Assembly: GCF_016765655.2 (NCBI RefSeq)
Contig: NZ_CP086106.1
Location: 1,424,501 to 1,488,500 of the forward strand
Source of the DNA: Skermanella mucosa
GTDB taxonomy: Bacteria; Pseudomonadota; Alphaproteobacteria; Azospirillales; Azospirillaceae
Direction: 5' to 3'
Length of the DNA: 64,000 nucleotides
Shown piece after piece: positions 26,212-35,949 of this stretch. Made by a program: the position numbers and the translations under genes. How positions within the stretch are numbered: the stretch's first letter is position 1; each line of letters opens with the position of its first letter. Below the pieces are notes generated by a model. It had not been told where the DNA came from. It worked only from the letters and a program-made list of their open reading frames with translations, and did no database searches.

Positions 26212-28596
26212 CTATTCCGGGGAGCCGGCACCCACGGGCGCCGCTCCGCCGGGAATGTCGAGGGCGAAGCCCAGGAACTGGGTGGTCCGGGTCTTGCTGA
26301 AATTGTTGTCGCTGACCAGGATCAGGCTCTGGCGGCCGTCCGGCAGAACCGGCCCGAGCGCCAGCCCTTCGACGTTGCCGAGCGGCACGTCGAGCTTGGA
26401 CAGGTCCAGCAGCAGCTCCTTGGTCACCGGTACGGGAGCCGGCCGGCCGGCGAGGCCGTGGATGCCGGAGATATCGTCGGCATCGCCGATTCGCACCTCG
26501 AACAGCTTGATCGCATGGCCGGCTCCCGTGCCGAAGGACCGTTCCAGCGCCAGGAGCGTGCCCTGGTCGTCGAGGGCGAGCAGTTCGACCAGGCCGCTGA
26601 GGGCCAATCCGCCGTCGGTCTTCGGCGGGGCGGCGATCGCCTCGGTGGGGTAGAGGTACTCCGCCTTGACCCGGCCGCTCGCGGTATCGAAAGCGAGGAT
26701 CCGCGCCGGGCTTCCGCTGTCGAGGCTCGCTTCCGGACCGTCCTGGGACAGGGCGTTCTCCGTGGCGGAGTAGAGGGTCCGGTTGTCGGGCGTCAGGGTC
26801 AGGCTCTCGAAGGCGAGGTTGTTCCGGACACCCTGGGCGCCGTCCCCGTCGGGCAGGAACTTCGGCGGCACTTCCAGCGACCGGAGCTGCCGGCCGCCCA
26901 GGCCGAACTCCACCACGAAGGGCGGCACCCGGTTGGCGGCGTCGCCTTCCGAGGCGATGAACAGCGTTCCTCCGGCGCTCAGGGCGATGCCCTCGGGGTC
27001 CGCCGCGTCGTCCGGGAAGGGCAGCCCGTCCGGGGTGGTCAGCGTGACGGCCGCCATGACGGCGACGTCGCCATCGCCCAGGCGCCCGTCCGAGAGATCC
27101 AGGGCGAGGGTATGGAAGCGCGGTGCGCCGGTCTCGCCGCCGCGGCTGTCGGAGATGGCGTGGAACGCTCCGGTCGCCGGGTCCCGGGCGAGGCCCGACA
27201 GGCCGCCGACCTCCGTCCCTTCGACCCTGAAGCCGGCGGGCAGGGTCGCGATGCCCAGGAACTGGAGTCCGGTTTCGCCATGGAGTGCCCGGGCCGCGAC
27301 GCCGGGGTGGTCGGTGAAGAAGCCGTCGGCACCGAGTTCGGTCAGCAGCCTGACCTGTTCGGGCAGCGTCAGCGCCGTGCCGTCCCGCTCCAGCGGCAGG
27401 AAATTCTCCTCCGCGCGCAGGGTATAGGGATGGACCAGCAGGCCGGCCTCGTGGGCATCCCGGATCAGCGGCCGGATTTCCCCGGTCAGGCGGGAGGTGA
27501 TCCGGGCGGCGCCGTCGCCGTCCCCATCCACCGGCCGGTCGAGTCGCTCCCGCAGGAGGATGCTGTCGATCCAGGGGCCGATGCCTTCGGCATACCGGCC
27601 GGCGATGTGCTTCAGGACCCCGGGCGCCACGAGGTCGCCGTAGCCGGTCTGCCGGTCGATCGCGATGGGGAAGCCGTCGTAGGCCGACATGCCGGCGCCG
27701 CGTGCCGCGTTGTCCGGGTCGGTGTTGAAGGCGATGTCGTAGGGCGCGGAGAAGCCGCCGGACCCGCCGAGGCCGCCGAGCAGCTGGACCAGCGGCAGGT
27801 CGATGCCGGCGGCCGGCATGATCCTGTCCTGCAAGTCGATCAGGTTGGCGACTTCGAAGCTCTGGATGAAGACCCGGGACGGATCGGTGAAACCCTGCTC
27901 GGCCAGGGTCCGGACGAGGGACTGGCCCAGGTCGGTCCCGATGGGGGAGCCGCCGTCCACCATATCGAGCTTTCCGTTGCGGTTGGCGTCCTCCTTGGGG
28001 TCCAGGATGCCGTCGCCGTCCCGGTCCTCGTTCTGGCGAGTGCCTTCCAGGGCGTGGTAGGTGGGGTGCTTGGTCTCGGCATAGATCCCGACCTTGCGGC
28101 CGGTTTCCGCCTCCACCTGCTTGACGAGTTGGACGATCTCCTCCAGCGTCGGGATCTCGAACCGGCCGTCGAAGGCCGCGTTGTCCGGCCGGATGGCGGG
28201 GATGCGCTCGCGGGCGCCCAGCTGCTTGATCTCGGCAAGGGTGAAATCCTCGCTGAACCAGCCGGCGACCGGATCGCCGTCCAGCACCTTGGCGGTGAGT
28301 CGGGCGGCGAAATCGGGTTTCCCGTCGCCATCGCCGTCGAAATCGGCGACGTCGGTGGTCTGCTGGGCGACGACAGGGCGGCCATCGGCGCCGAACAGGA
28401 TGTTGCCGTCCGCATCGAGGCGGGCCTGCGCCAGCAGATTCTCATGCCGGGCGATCAGGACGCCGTCCCGCGTCGCCACCAGGTCGGCCTCGACGAAGTC
28501 GGCGCCCTGGTCGACGGCGAGGCGGTAAGCCTCCAGCGTGTGCTCGGGACGGGAACCGCTCGCTCCCCGGTGACCGATGACGATCGGGACATCCAT
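26212..28596 (-). CDS. glycerophosphodiester phosphodiesterase fused to phytase-like esterase domain
   Basis: 794 residues, starting MDVPIVIGHRGASGSRPEHT with AAGGA 8 bases upstream. The N-terminal GDPD TIM barrel (about 1-440) has the catalytic HRG, E-x-D in VEADLVATRDG, ARHEN, IYAETKHP and a closing GADGFFTDHPG. Inside the barrel are acidic calcium-type loops: DFDGDGDGKPDF, DRDGDGILDPKEDANRNGK and VDGDGDGAA. From about residue 455 is an esterase-like/phytase-like beta-propeller (GGLSGLARDPATGAFHAISD, ADPEGIALS, NNLAFESLTLTPDNRTLYSA, GNVEGLALG). Together these would release glycerol 3-phosphate and possibly phosphate from organic esters. No Sec signal is visible although both domains are usually extracytoplasmic, so export is unexplained. 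Confidence 0.9.
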   Translation of the reverse strand: MDVPIVIGHRGASGSRPEHTLEAYRLAVDQGADFVEADLVATRDGVLIARHENLLAQARLDADGNILFGADGRPVVAQQTTDVADFDGDGDGKPDFAARLTAKVLDGDPVAGWFSEDFTLAEIKQLGARERIPAIRPDNAAFDGRFEIPTLEEIVQLVKQVEAETGRKVGIYAETKHPTYHALEGTRQNEDRDGDGILDPKEDANRNGKLDMVDGGSPIGTDLGQSLVRTLAEQGFTDPSRVFIQSFEVANLIDLQDRIMPAAGIDLPLVQLLGGLGGSGGFSAPYDIAFNTDPDNAARGAGMSAYDGFPIAIDRQTGYGDLVAPGVLKHIAGRYAEGIGPWIDSILLRERLDRPVDGDGDGAARITSRLTGEIRPLIRDAHEAGLLVHPYTLRAEENFLPLERDGTALTLPEQVRLLTELGADGFFTDHPGVAARALHGETGLQFLGIATLPAGFRVEGTEVGGLSGLARDPATGAFHAISDSRGGETGAPRFHTLALDLSDGRLGDGDVAVMAAVTLTTPDGLPFPDDAADPEGIALSAGGTLFIASEGDAANRVPPFVVEFGLGGRQLRSLEVPPKFLPDGDGAQGVRNNLAFESLTLTPDNRTLYSATENALSQDGPEASLDSGSPARILAFDTASGRVKAEYLYPTEAIAAPPKTDGGLALSGLVELLALDDQGTLLALERSFGTGAGHAIKLFEVRIGDADDISGIHGLAGRPAPVPVTKELLLDLSKLDVPLGNVEGLALGPVLPDGRQSLILVSDNNFSKTRTTQFLGFALDIPGGAAPVGAGSPE

Positions 28597-28762
28597 GGTG
28601 GTTTCCTTCTTCCCGGCCCGGCCCGGCCCGGTCCGGCTCCGCTCCGATGGGGATCAGGTGGGAGCGGCGTGTCGATCGGCCGCATGAATTTTCCATGTCA
28701 GGCACGGCGAACGGGTTGGTCGACGGTTGGCAGGATCAAGGAAACCACGGTACGGCGGAATC

Positions 28763-28924
28763 ATGCTGAGCAAATTGCAGGATCTGATCGGGCGGCTGCG
28801 GCAGGCCATGCGCGAGCGCGTCCATGTCATGTCGGAACTGGAGAGGACGGAAGGCGACCTGGACAAGAGCCTGCGCCGGTACGGGAAACCGCCGCGCCGC
28901 GGCGGTTCGGACGAGGAGGCGTGA
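28763..28924 (+). CDS. small basic hypothetical protein, 53 residues
   Basis: MLSKLQDLIGRLRQAMRERV, then an amphipathic helical stretch (HVMSELERTEGDLDKSLRRYG) and a basic tail ending GSDEEA. Composition suggests one long helix, perhaps a DNA- or protein-binding peptide. Its codons are GC-ended like neighbouring real genes, which favours coding. The ribosome site is weak (GGCGGAA) and no family is recognised. A 12-residue longer start at 28727 is possible. Confidence 0.4.
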   Translation: MLSKLQDLIGRLRQAMRERVHVMSELERTEGDLDKSLRRYGKPPRRGGSDEEA

Positions 28925-29154
28925 CGGCCCGCCGGCCTTCAAGCAGACGTTAATTTGGAACGGAATTCGATGAACTTTCGGTTGGCTCCAGAAGCATCTT
29001 CGTTGAAATGGGCAGAACAACGCTTAATAGAACTATTATCTTCCATGTTCTACGAAGAATATTCACGTAAAGTCGAAGCATTGTCAAATTTGTCCTAAAG
29101 ATGTAATTAACTCGTCACGGGTATCTTGTGGAGGTCTACTTTTGAGGTGCCTCC

Positions 29155-32094
29155 ATGTCCAGCGCTCCCGTTCTTTGGTCTGCCCCAATCCTTAAGTTGA
29201 ATCACACGGTCATAGATTTGAGCAAGACCGGAACGAGAACCTCCTGGGAGTTCTCCAGTGATGAAGACGTCCTTTTCATAGCGTCGGATGAAGTCAGAAC
29301 GCTTGATCGCCTTCAGACGAAAGGTGGAAACAACATCGTCGTGATCGGCGGCAAATTCGAGCCGAACGATCACTCGACGCCGGTCGCCACCCTGAACTTC
29401 ACCCATGTTTCCGGGTCGGTCTATGTGGAGGGCGTCCATATCGACCACCGCTATGCCGGTGAGAAGGACGCCATCTCCGTCTACAGCGCGGCGGGCAAGC
29501 AGGCCAATTTCACCCTGCAGAACTCGCTGATCGAGAACGTCAAGGGCAGCTACTACGGTGTCCACGGCGACGTCTTCCAGCCCCAGGGGCCGATCGGCGA
29601 CGTCAAGTTCTACAATGTCTCGGCGTCCACGACGTACCAGGGCCTCTTCCTTCAGCCCAGGGATCCGATCAAGTCGGTCGAGCTGGAGAACGTGGAGATC
29701 AGGAAGCTGCCGGGCGGCGACGCGAAGTCCTGGTTGTATTACTTTTCCCAGCCCGGTGACCCGCTCTATCCCGTCTCCCTCAAGAACGTGTACGTTACCG
29801 AGCAGCCGGGCCAGCGCGCCGAGTACAACTCCGTCTATCCCCCGGTCGGCCTCGGCGGCGCGGTCCGCAGCGGCGACACGATCGAGTTTCCCAAGCTGCC
29901 CTATTCCGGGTCCATGACGGTCGGGACCGCGGGCTTCGTGTCGGCCGACGAGGTCGGGATCGGCTACGAGGCGAGCGGTCTCACGGCTTCCGGCGCCTTC
30001 CGCGGCACGGGCGCCGACGACGTCTTCCAGGGCGGCACCGGAACCGACACCCTCGACTATGGCTGGACCGCATCGGCGGTCGTGGTCGACTTGGCGCTCG
30101 GCAAGTCGAGCGGCGGGGGCGGCAACGACCGGTTCGGCGGGATCGAGAACGTCAAGGGGTCCGCCCATGCCGACCGGATCGTCGGCAGTTCCGGCGACAA
30201 CGTGCTGTCGGGCGGCGCCGGCGACGACAGCCTGTCCGGCGGAAACGGGGCCGATCGCCTGGTCGGCGGGACGGGCCGGGACACGCTGCGCGGCGATGGC
30301 GGCGACGACTGGCTCGAAGGCGGGCAGGGCAACGACGTCCTGGACGGCGGAACCGGCTTCGATACCGTCGATTATTCGGACGCCCCGGGCGCCGTGGCGG
30401 TCGATCTCAATGCCGGAACGGCGACGGGGGCCGACGGGACGGATACGCTGACCTCCATCGAAGCCGTGGCGGGATCGGCCTTCGACGATACCCTGATCGG
30501 AAACTGGGCCGTCAATTTTCTGGCCGGCAATGCCGGAAACGACGTGCTGCGGGGAAGCGGCGGCGACGACTGGCTCTCCGGCGGGGCCGGCAACGATATC
30601 CTGGACGGCGGGACCGGCGCCGACAGGATGCTGGGCGGTGCCGGCGACGACACCTTCCATGTGGACAATGCCGGCGACAAGGTCGAGGAGAACGCGGGCG
30701 AGGGCATCGACATCGTCTATTCCTCGATTTCCTGGACCTTGGGAGCCCATATCGAGAACCTCACCTTCACCGGGTACGCGACGCTGACCGGGCGGGGCAA
30801 CGGGTCTGCCAACGTCATGAGGGGCGGCGCCGGGGCCGATACGCTCCACGGGCTGGGCGGCGACGACCGGCTCCACGGCGGTGCCGGAAAGGACTATCTC
30901 TACGGCGGCGACGGCGCCGACATGCTGGACGGCGGCGACGCCAACGATACCCTGAAGGGAGGCGATGGAAACGACACCCTCTACGGCGGCGCCGGGAACG
31001 ACTGGCTGGAGGGCGGCGCCGGTGCCGACAGCATGGTCGGCGGCACGGGGAACGACACCTACATCGTCAACGACGCGACCGACATCCTGATCGAGCGCGC
31101 CGGGGAGGGGACCGACACGGCCAGGTCGACGGTGTCCTACACCCTTTCCGCCGAGGTCGAGAACCTGACGCTTGAGGGAGACTCCAGCCTGTCCGGAACC
31201 GGCAACGCCTCCGCCAACGTGATCCGGGGCAACGCCGCGGACAATATCCTGAGGGGCATGGGGAGCAACGACACGCTCCACGGAAACGCGGGCGACGACT
31301 GGCTGGACGGCGGCGACGGGAACGACCTGCTCAACGGCGGCGAGGGCCACGACCTGCTGGAAGGCGGCGCCGGCAACGACCGCCTCGACGGCGGATCGGG
31401 CGCGGACCACATGATCGGCGGGTCGGGCGACGATACCTACTTCGTGGACGATGCGGGCGACCAGATCGTCGAGTATGCCGGCGGCGGCACCGACACGGTG
31501 CAATCCTCCGTCTCGCTGGTCCTGGCGAACGAGGTCGAGAACCTCGTCCTGGGAGGCACCGCCAACCTGGACGGCACCGGCAACGGCCTCAACAACAAGA
31601 TCCAGGGGAACGGCGGGGCGAACCTGCTGCGGGGCGGCGGCGGCGGCGACTGGCTGCAGGGCTGGGCCGGAAACGACCGGCTCGAAGGCGGCGCCGGCAA
31701 CGACGGCCTGGACGGCGGGGCGGGGAACGACGTCCTGATCGGCGGTGCCGGCCGCGACCGGCTGTCCGGCGGAGCGGGGGCCGACCGCTTCGTCTTCGAC
31801 TCCATCGCCGACAGCGGGCCGGGATGGGGACAGCGGGACAACATCCTGGATTTCCAACCCGGGGTCGACATCATCGACCTGAAGGCGATCGACGCCAACG
31901 CCACGCTCCAGGGCGACCAGGCCTTCACCTTCATCGGCGAGGCCGCCTTCGGCAAGGTGGCCGGCCAGCTCCGGTGGTACGAGGCCAATGATTTCCGGAT
32001 CGCCCAGGGCGACGTAAACGGGGACGGGGTGTCCGACTTCGAACTCCAGGTCACCGGCCCCACGTCGATCGAGAAGTCGTTCTTCCTTCTCTGA
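29155..32094 (+). CDS. large RTX exoprotein with N-terminal beta-helix domain
   Basis: 979 residues, no Sec signal. Residues 1-~270 look like a right-handed parallel beta-helix of the pectate-lyase or polysaccharide-lyase type (NNIVVIGGKFEPND, NFTHVSGSVYVEGVHID, NFTLQNSLIENVKGSYYGVH). From ~290 to ~920 come several blocks of GGxGxDxL nonapeptides separated by linkers such as NAGDKVEENAGEGIDIVYSS, repeated with variation about residues 500, 640 and 760. The C-terminus has the serralysin-type end (RFVFDSIADSGPGWGQRDNI, then ending KSFFLL), a type I secretion signal. Probably secreted and calcium-folded, acting on or in the exopolysaccharide matrix. A GAGG ribosome site lies in a potential GGAGG/CCTCC hairpin just before the ATG. 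Confidence 0.92.
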   Translation: MSSAPVLWSAPILKLNHTVIDLSKTGTRTSWEFSSDEDVLFIASDEVRTLDRLQTKGGNNIVVIGGKFEPNDHSTPVATLNFTHVSGSVYVEGVHIDHRYAGEKDAISVYSAAGKQANFTLQNSLIENVKGSYYGVHGDVFQPQGPIGDVKFYNVSASTTYQGLFLQPRDPIKSVELENVEIRKLPGGDAKSWLYYFSQPGDPLYPVSLKNVYVTEQPGQRAEYNSVYPPVGLGGAVRSGDTIEFPKLPYSGSMTVGTAGFVSADEVGIGYEASGLTASGAFRGTGADDVFQGGTGTDTLDYGWTASAVVVDLALGKSSGGGGNDRFGGIENVKGSAHADRIVGSSGDNVLSGGAGDDSLSGGNGADRLVGGTGRDTLRGDGGDDWLEGGQGNDVLDGGTGFDTVDYSDAPGAVAVDLNAGTATGADGTDTLTSIEAVAGSAFDDTLIGNWAVNFLAGNAGNDVLRGSGGDDWLSGGAGNDILDGGTGADRMLGGAGDDTFHVDNAGDKVEENAGEGIDIVYSSISWTLGAHIENLTFTGYATLTGRGNGSANVMRGGAGADTLHGLGGDDRLHGGAGKDYLYGGDGADMLDGGDANDTLKGGDGNDTLYGGAGNDWLEGGAGADSMVGGTGNDTYIVNDATDILIERAGEGTDTARSTVSYTLSAEVENLTLEGDSSLSGTGNASANVIRGNAADNILRGMGSNDTLHGNAGDDWLDGGDGNDLLNGGEGHDLLEGGAGNDRLDGGSGADHMIGGSGDDTYFVDDAGDQIVEYAGGGTDTVQSSVSLVLANEVENLVLGGTANLDGTGNGLNNKIQGNGGANLLRGGGGGDWLQGWAGNDRLEGGAGNDGLDGGAGNDVLIGGAGRDRLSGGAGADRFVFDSIADSGPGWGQRDNILDFQPGVDIIDLKAIDANATLQGDQAFTFIGEAAFGKVAGQLRWYEANDFRIAQGDVNGDGVSDFELQVTGPTSIEKSFFLL

Positions 32095-32110
32095 GCCGGT
32101 CGCCGAAACG

Positions 32111-32148
32111 GAAGGAGCCGCCCGGCGGTCGTGCCGGGCGGCTCCTTC
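32111..32148. terminator. bidirectional hairpin between convergent genes
   Basis: A perfect 16-bp stem, GAAGGAGCCGCCCGGC against GCCGGGCGGCTCCTTC, with a 6-base loop. It lies 17 bases after the stop of the RTX gene and 35 bases beyond the stop of the oppositely oriented kinase gene. No long U-run, but the stem is very stable and placed to serve both genes. Confidence 0.8.
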
Positions 32149-32182
32149 CTGTTCGTGCCTTTCCGAGGGGCCGTTCCGGGGG

Positions 32183-34426
32183 TCAGTTCCGGAAGTAGCT
32201 TTCGTACTTGGCGCCGTAGGGGCTGTAGATCCCCTTGTCGTAGCTGGCGTAGCGGCGCATGTGGACCTGACTCAGCACCGCGGTCACATGGATGTCGTCG
32301 GCGAACCGGCGAAGCTTGCGCAGGCCGGCCAGGGCCGCCGACTTCGGCGTCTTGCCCCACTGGACCAGGTAGATGCACTGGGCCGCCATCGACGCCAGGA
32401 TCGCGGCGTCATGGACCGCCCCGATCGGCGGGCTGTCGATGATCACCAGGTCGTAGTCGTGGGACGCCATGGTGACGAACTGCTGCATCCGCTCGGAGTT
32501 CAGCAGGAAGTCCGGCTCGGGCGTGGCCGAGAAGGACGGAGCCACGTCCACGCCAAGCCGCGGGTCGTGCCGGGGAACGGACTCGTAGGGCAGGCCCCGC
32601 TGAAGCATAGCGCTGAGGTCGACGCCGCCTTCCCGCTGGCGCCGGCTGGTCGCCCGCCGGCGCAGGTCGCCGTCGATGATCAGGACCTTGCGGCCCATCC
32701 GGGCCATCTGCACGGCGAAGGCCTCGCAGAAGGTGGTCTTGCCCTCGTCCGGCGCCGTCGACGTCACCAGGATCACGTTCCGGCCGGTCGTCGCGGTCCC
32801 CGCCTGGGTGGCGTGGGCGATGTCGCGCATTCCCTGCGCGAAGGTCGATCCGGGCCGGTCGCGGAGATAGGCGCCCGGGTTCTTGGCCCGGGAGCGGCTC
32901 AGCCGGGGGACCAGGCCGAGGACGGGTACGTTCAGGGACGCCTCGACGCTCTCCAGGCTGCGCATGCTGCGGTCGAGCAGGTCGCGCAGGACGGCGGCGA
33001 CGGCCCCCAGCAGGACGCCCAGGATGGCGGCGCCCGCCAGCATCGGGATCTTCTGCGGGAAGGCGGGGAAGATCGGCGCCGCGGCCGCGGACACGACCGA
33101 CAGGTCGGGTGCCGACAGGCGTTCCGGGTTGTCGATCGCCTTGTACTGCGCGAGCGTTTCCTCGAAGGTCGCCCTGAGCGCCCGGGCCTCGCTCTGGAGC
33201 TGGTCCAGCTGGGCGCGGGCCTGGCCCTGGCCGCCGATCTCCTCGGACAGGGTGTTGTAGGCCCGCTCCAGGCTGATCTCGCGCGCCTTGAAGGCGACCA
33301 CGTTGGAGGCCAGGCCGGAAACGATCCGGCGCATCTCCGCCTGGATGTCGTTCCGCACGGCCGCCAGCCTGGACCGAAGCTCGATGATCACGGGATGGCG
33401 CCGGCCCAGCTGGGACTGTTCGGTGAGCTGCCGCGACAGCTCGCCTTCCTGCTCCCGCAGCCGCTGGATCACCGGCGAGTCGAGCATCTCCGCCACGGCG
33501 CCGCCGTCGTTCATGGCGTCCCGTGCCGATTGCAGCTTGGCTTCGGCGGTCTGCCGCTCGGCCCGGAGCTGGACCAGCTGGGCGTTCATCTCCGACATGC
33601 GCTGGACGAGGACGGGGCCGCTTTCCGTATCCACCATGTTGTTTTCGGCGCGGAAAGCCTGGACCTCCTGCTCCGCGGCGCGGACCTGCTCCCGCAGCTG
33701 GTTGATCGACTCGCCGAGCCACCCGGTGGCCGAGCGGGCCATGTTCAGCTTTTCGGCGCTCCGGTAGGCCAGATACTCCTCGACCAGGGTGTTCGCGATG
33801 CGCGCCGACTTGGTCGGATCGGAGGAATGGAAGCCGACAAGGATCGACAGCGATCCGGCATCGTTGGAAACGCTCAGGTTCCTCACCGTGGAGTCCACGG
33901 TCATGTAGCGGATGCCCTCCTCGGTCGGGGGCGGGCCGCCGCCGCGGATGAAGCCGACGACCGTGGAGTAGGCCTTGTCCCAGAGCCGGGAGAGCGTGCC
34001 CTGGTTGGGATCGTTCAGCACCGGATTGAACTCAGGATCCTCGACCAGGCCCAGCCGGTCGACCACCCGTCCGACGATCGTGCGGGACCTCATCACGTCG
34101 ATCTCGGAGCGCAGACCGGCGTCCTCCCCGGAAATCGCCGGCAGCAGCGCCTCCAGGCCGCTCCCCTTGGCCGCACCGCTCTCCGCCTTGAGAAGGACGG
34201 ACGACTGGTACTGGGGGGCCATCTGGGTCAGGACCGTGCCCGCCAAGGCGGCCGTCAGCAGCGTCACGGCGAGGATCAGCCAGCGCTCCCGGTACAGCAG
34301 CGAGAAGAACCTCGACAGGTCGATGATCCGGTCTTCCTCGGGTGGACGAATCTGGAGGACGACGGAGCCGCCCTCCCGCGTTGGAGGCAACTCCCTGGAT
34401 GGGGCGGAAAGTTGGTTACGTGCCAT
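32183..34426 (-). CDS. Wzc-type polysaccharide co-polymerase with tyrosine autokinase domain
   Basis: 747 residues. A Wzz/GumC-type N-terminus with a membrane helix near WLILAVTLLTAALAGTVLT, a long periplasmic coiled-coil region (about 190-430) and a second membrane helix (IPMLAGAAILGVLLGAVAAVL). The cytoplasmic BY-kinase domain has Walker A TAPDEGKTT near 558, Walker A' VLIIDGDLRR and Walker B LVIIDSPP near 664. The tail holds six tyrosines in the last ~24 residues (RRYASYDKGIYSPYGAKY), the usual autophosphorylation cluster. It controls chain length and export in Wzx/Wzy-dependent exopolysaccharide synthesis. GGAGG precedes the ATG by 7 bases. It is separated from the wzy-like gene upstream by 275 bases, so it may have its own promoter. 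Confidence 0.95.
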   Translation of the reverse strand: MARNQLSAPSRELPPTREGGSVVLQIRPPEEDRIIDLSRFFSLLYRERWLILAVTLLTAALAGTVLTQMAPQYQSSVLLKAESGAAKGSGLEALLPAISGEDAGLRSEIDVMRSRTIVGRVVDRLGLVEDPEFNPVLNDPNQGTLSRLWDKAYSTVVGFIRGGGPPPTEEGIRYMTVDSTVRNLSVSNDAGSLSILVGFHSSDPTKSARIANTLVEEYLAYRSAEKLNMARSATGWLGESINQLREQVRAAEQEVQAFRAENNMVDTESGPVLVQRMSEMNAQLVQLRAERQTAEAKLQSARDAMNDGGAVAEMLDSPVIQRLREQEGELSRQLTEQSQLGRRHPVIIELRSRLAAVRNDIQAEMRRIVSGLASNVVAFKAREISLERAYNTLSEEIGGQGQARAQLDQLQSEARALRATFEETLAQYKAIDNPERLSAPDLSVVSAAAAPIFPAFPQKIPMLAGAAILGVLLGAVAAVLRDLLDRSMRSLESVEASLNVPVLGLVPRLSRSRAKNPGAYLRDRPGSTFAQGMRDIAHATQAGTATTGRNVILVTSTAPDEGKTTFCEAFAVQMARMGRKVLIIDGDLRRRATSRRQREGGVDLSAMLQRGLPYESVPRHDPRLGVDVAPSFSATPEPDFLLNSERMQQFVTMASHDYDLVIIDSPPIGAVHDAAILASMAAQCIYLVQWGKTPKSAALAGLRKLRRFADDIHVTAVLSQVHMRRYASYDKGIYSPYGAKYESYFRN

Positions 34427-34701
34427 GGCAAGTTCCTCCAGCGCAACCTCTCGGGTCGGTCACCACAAATACGAGAGAAGAAGATCGCAATACATGTTGA
34501 TCTTGTTCCTGACCGGCTATCATGTAACTCTGCATGTTCCTCAACGTACTATTTCACATCAAATGACGTGTACTCTCGCCCGGTGTCCCAAGACGCTAGC
34601 CTTAGCATCGATTCTTTGCATCTGCAAAGGCGCGACTTGGCCGAATAGCCGTACGATAAGGGCTATCCGGATATCGGCGTCCTTCCGGAAGGTTCACGAT
34701 C

Positions 34702-35949
34702 CTACGATCGGATTGCCTCTCGCGTAGTCACGACGGAGGCAGGGTAGCCTTGGGCGGCGCCGGACTGCCGGCTCGGCACGATGCGGCGGAGCAGCGACAT
34801 TTCCCGCGCTTCCTGGCAGACCAGCAGGATTATCAGGCCGTAGATCGGGCTGAGCTTGTTGCTGCCCGCGGTGATTCCCATCATGCCGGTGATCATGCAG
34901 TAGACCGAGGTCACCAGCGCAGGAGACAGCACGCCGAAAGCGCGGGTATAGGCAATGCCGCTCCTGATGGTGGAGATGAAGAAGGCGGTGAGCAGCAGGG
35001 CCGCCGGCCAGCCATTCTCGAACGCCGCGTTGAGCCACATGTTGTGGGCGTGGGCGGGAACCCAGTTCCACTTGTCGACGGCGCCGAAACGGAAAGTCGC
35101 CAGCCCGTGGCCGACGATCGGTTCATCGCGGATGGCGTCGAGCGTCATCAGCCAGATCGGGATCCGGTTGGTCAGGGTGCCGTCGGCATCGCCCCGGGAC
35201 AGCAGGGTCGCGGCGATGATCATCAGGCAGGCTCCCGCGACCCCGCTGAGGGTCAGCAGCAGGAACGTGCTGCCCATGTCACGGCGGAGGCGGTAGATCA
35301 TCACCCCCAGGATCATGAGCATGGACACCGCCGTGAAGAACCGGGCCTGCGTCGCGGCCAGGGAGATCAGGCAGACGGCGAGCACGCTGCACAGGATCAG
35401 GACGCGCCGGCTCAGGCCGTGCCCGCGGTCGGTCAGCCACATCATGACGAAGGTCGCCGCCAGCCCGGTCACGAGCGCCAGACGCTGCTCGTGGGTCAGG
35501 ATGCTCTTGAACCGCCAGATGAAGGGGTTGTCCGACAGCATGGCGTTCTGTCCGGCGCCCAGCGCCAGCCAGCCCATCAGGCTGACCACGACGGCCGAGG
35601 CGACGAAGGCGCGCATCGACAGGTCGGTGGGCAGGCCCGACAGGCCGATGCCGACCAGCAGCGCCAGGACGAGGATGGTCAGCGCGAAAGCTGATTCCGC
35701 GACATTGCCGGACCAGACCGTCGTCGCGGCCACCCATCCCAGATATGCCATCAGCCAGACCACCGGAGGCGACGCCACCACGGCGTGGGGCATCCGCATC
35801 AGGCGCGGGCTCAGCAGGAGCACCGCGCCGCCGAGGATCAGCGGCACGAAGGGGGCGAACAGGCGGCGCTCCTCGTCGCCGAAGCGCGGCGACTGCACCT
35901 CCGTCAGGGTGAAGGCGACGAACGCCAGAAACAGAAGGAAACGACTCAT
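34702..35949 (-). CDS. O-antigen ligase/polymerase (Wzy-like) membrane protein
   Basis: 415 residues with about ten to eleven hydrophobic segments (FLLFLAFVAFTLTEV, FAPFVPLILGGAVLLLS, AFALTILVLALLVGIGL and others). The large periplasmic loop carries the Wzy_C/WaaL hallmark: NRIPIWLMTLDAIRDEPIVG then GLATF, followed by HAHNMWLNAAFENG. In a cluster with a flippase and a Wzc kinase the natural role is polymerisation of lipid-linked repeat units in the periplasm. The ATG overlaps the stop of the upstream GT2 gene as ATGA. Confidence 0.92.
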   Translation of the reverse strand: MSRFLLFLAFVAFTLTEVQSPRFGDEERRLFAPFVPLILGGAVLLLSPRLMRMPHAVVASPPVVWLMAYLGWVAATTVWSGNVAESAFALTILVLALLVGIGLSGLPTDLSMRAFVASAVVVSLMGWLALGAGQNAMLSDNPFIWRFKSILTHEQRLALVTGLAATFVMMWLTDRGHGLSRRVLILCSVLAVCLISLAATQARFFTAVSMLMILGVMIYRLRRDMGSTFLLLTLSGVAGACLMIIAATLLSRGDADGTLTNRIPIWLMTLDAIRDEPIVGHGLATFRFGAVDKWNWVPAHAHNMWLNAAFENGWPAALLLTAFFISTIRSGIAYTRAFGVLSPALVTSVYCMITGMMGITAGSNKLSPIYGLIILLVCQEAREMSLLRRIVPSRQSGAAQGYPASVVTTREAIRS

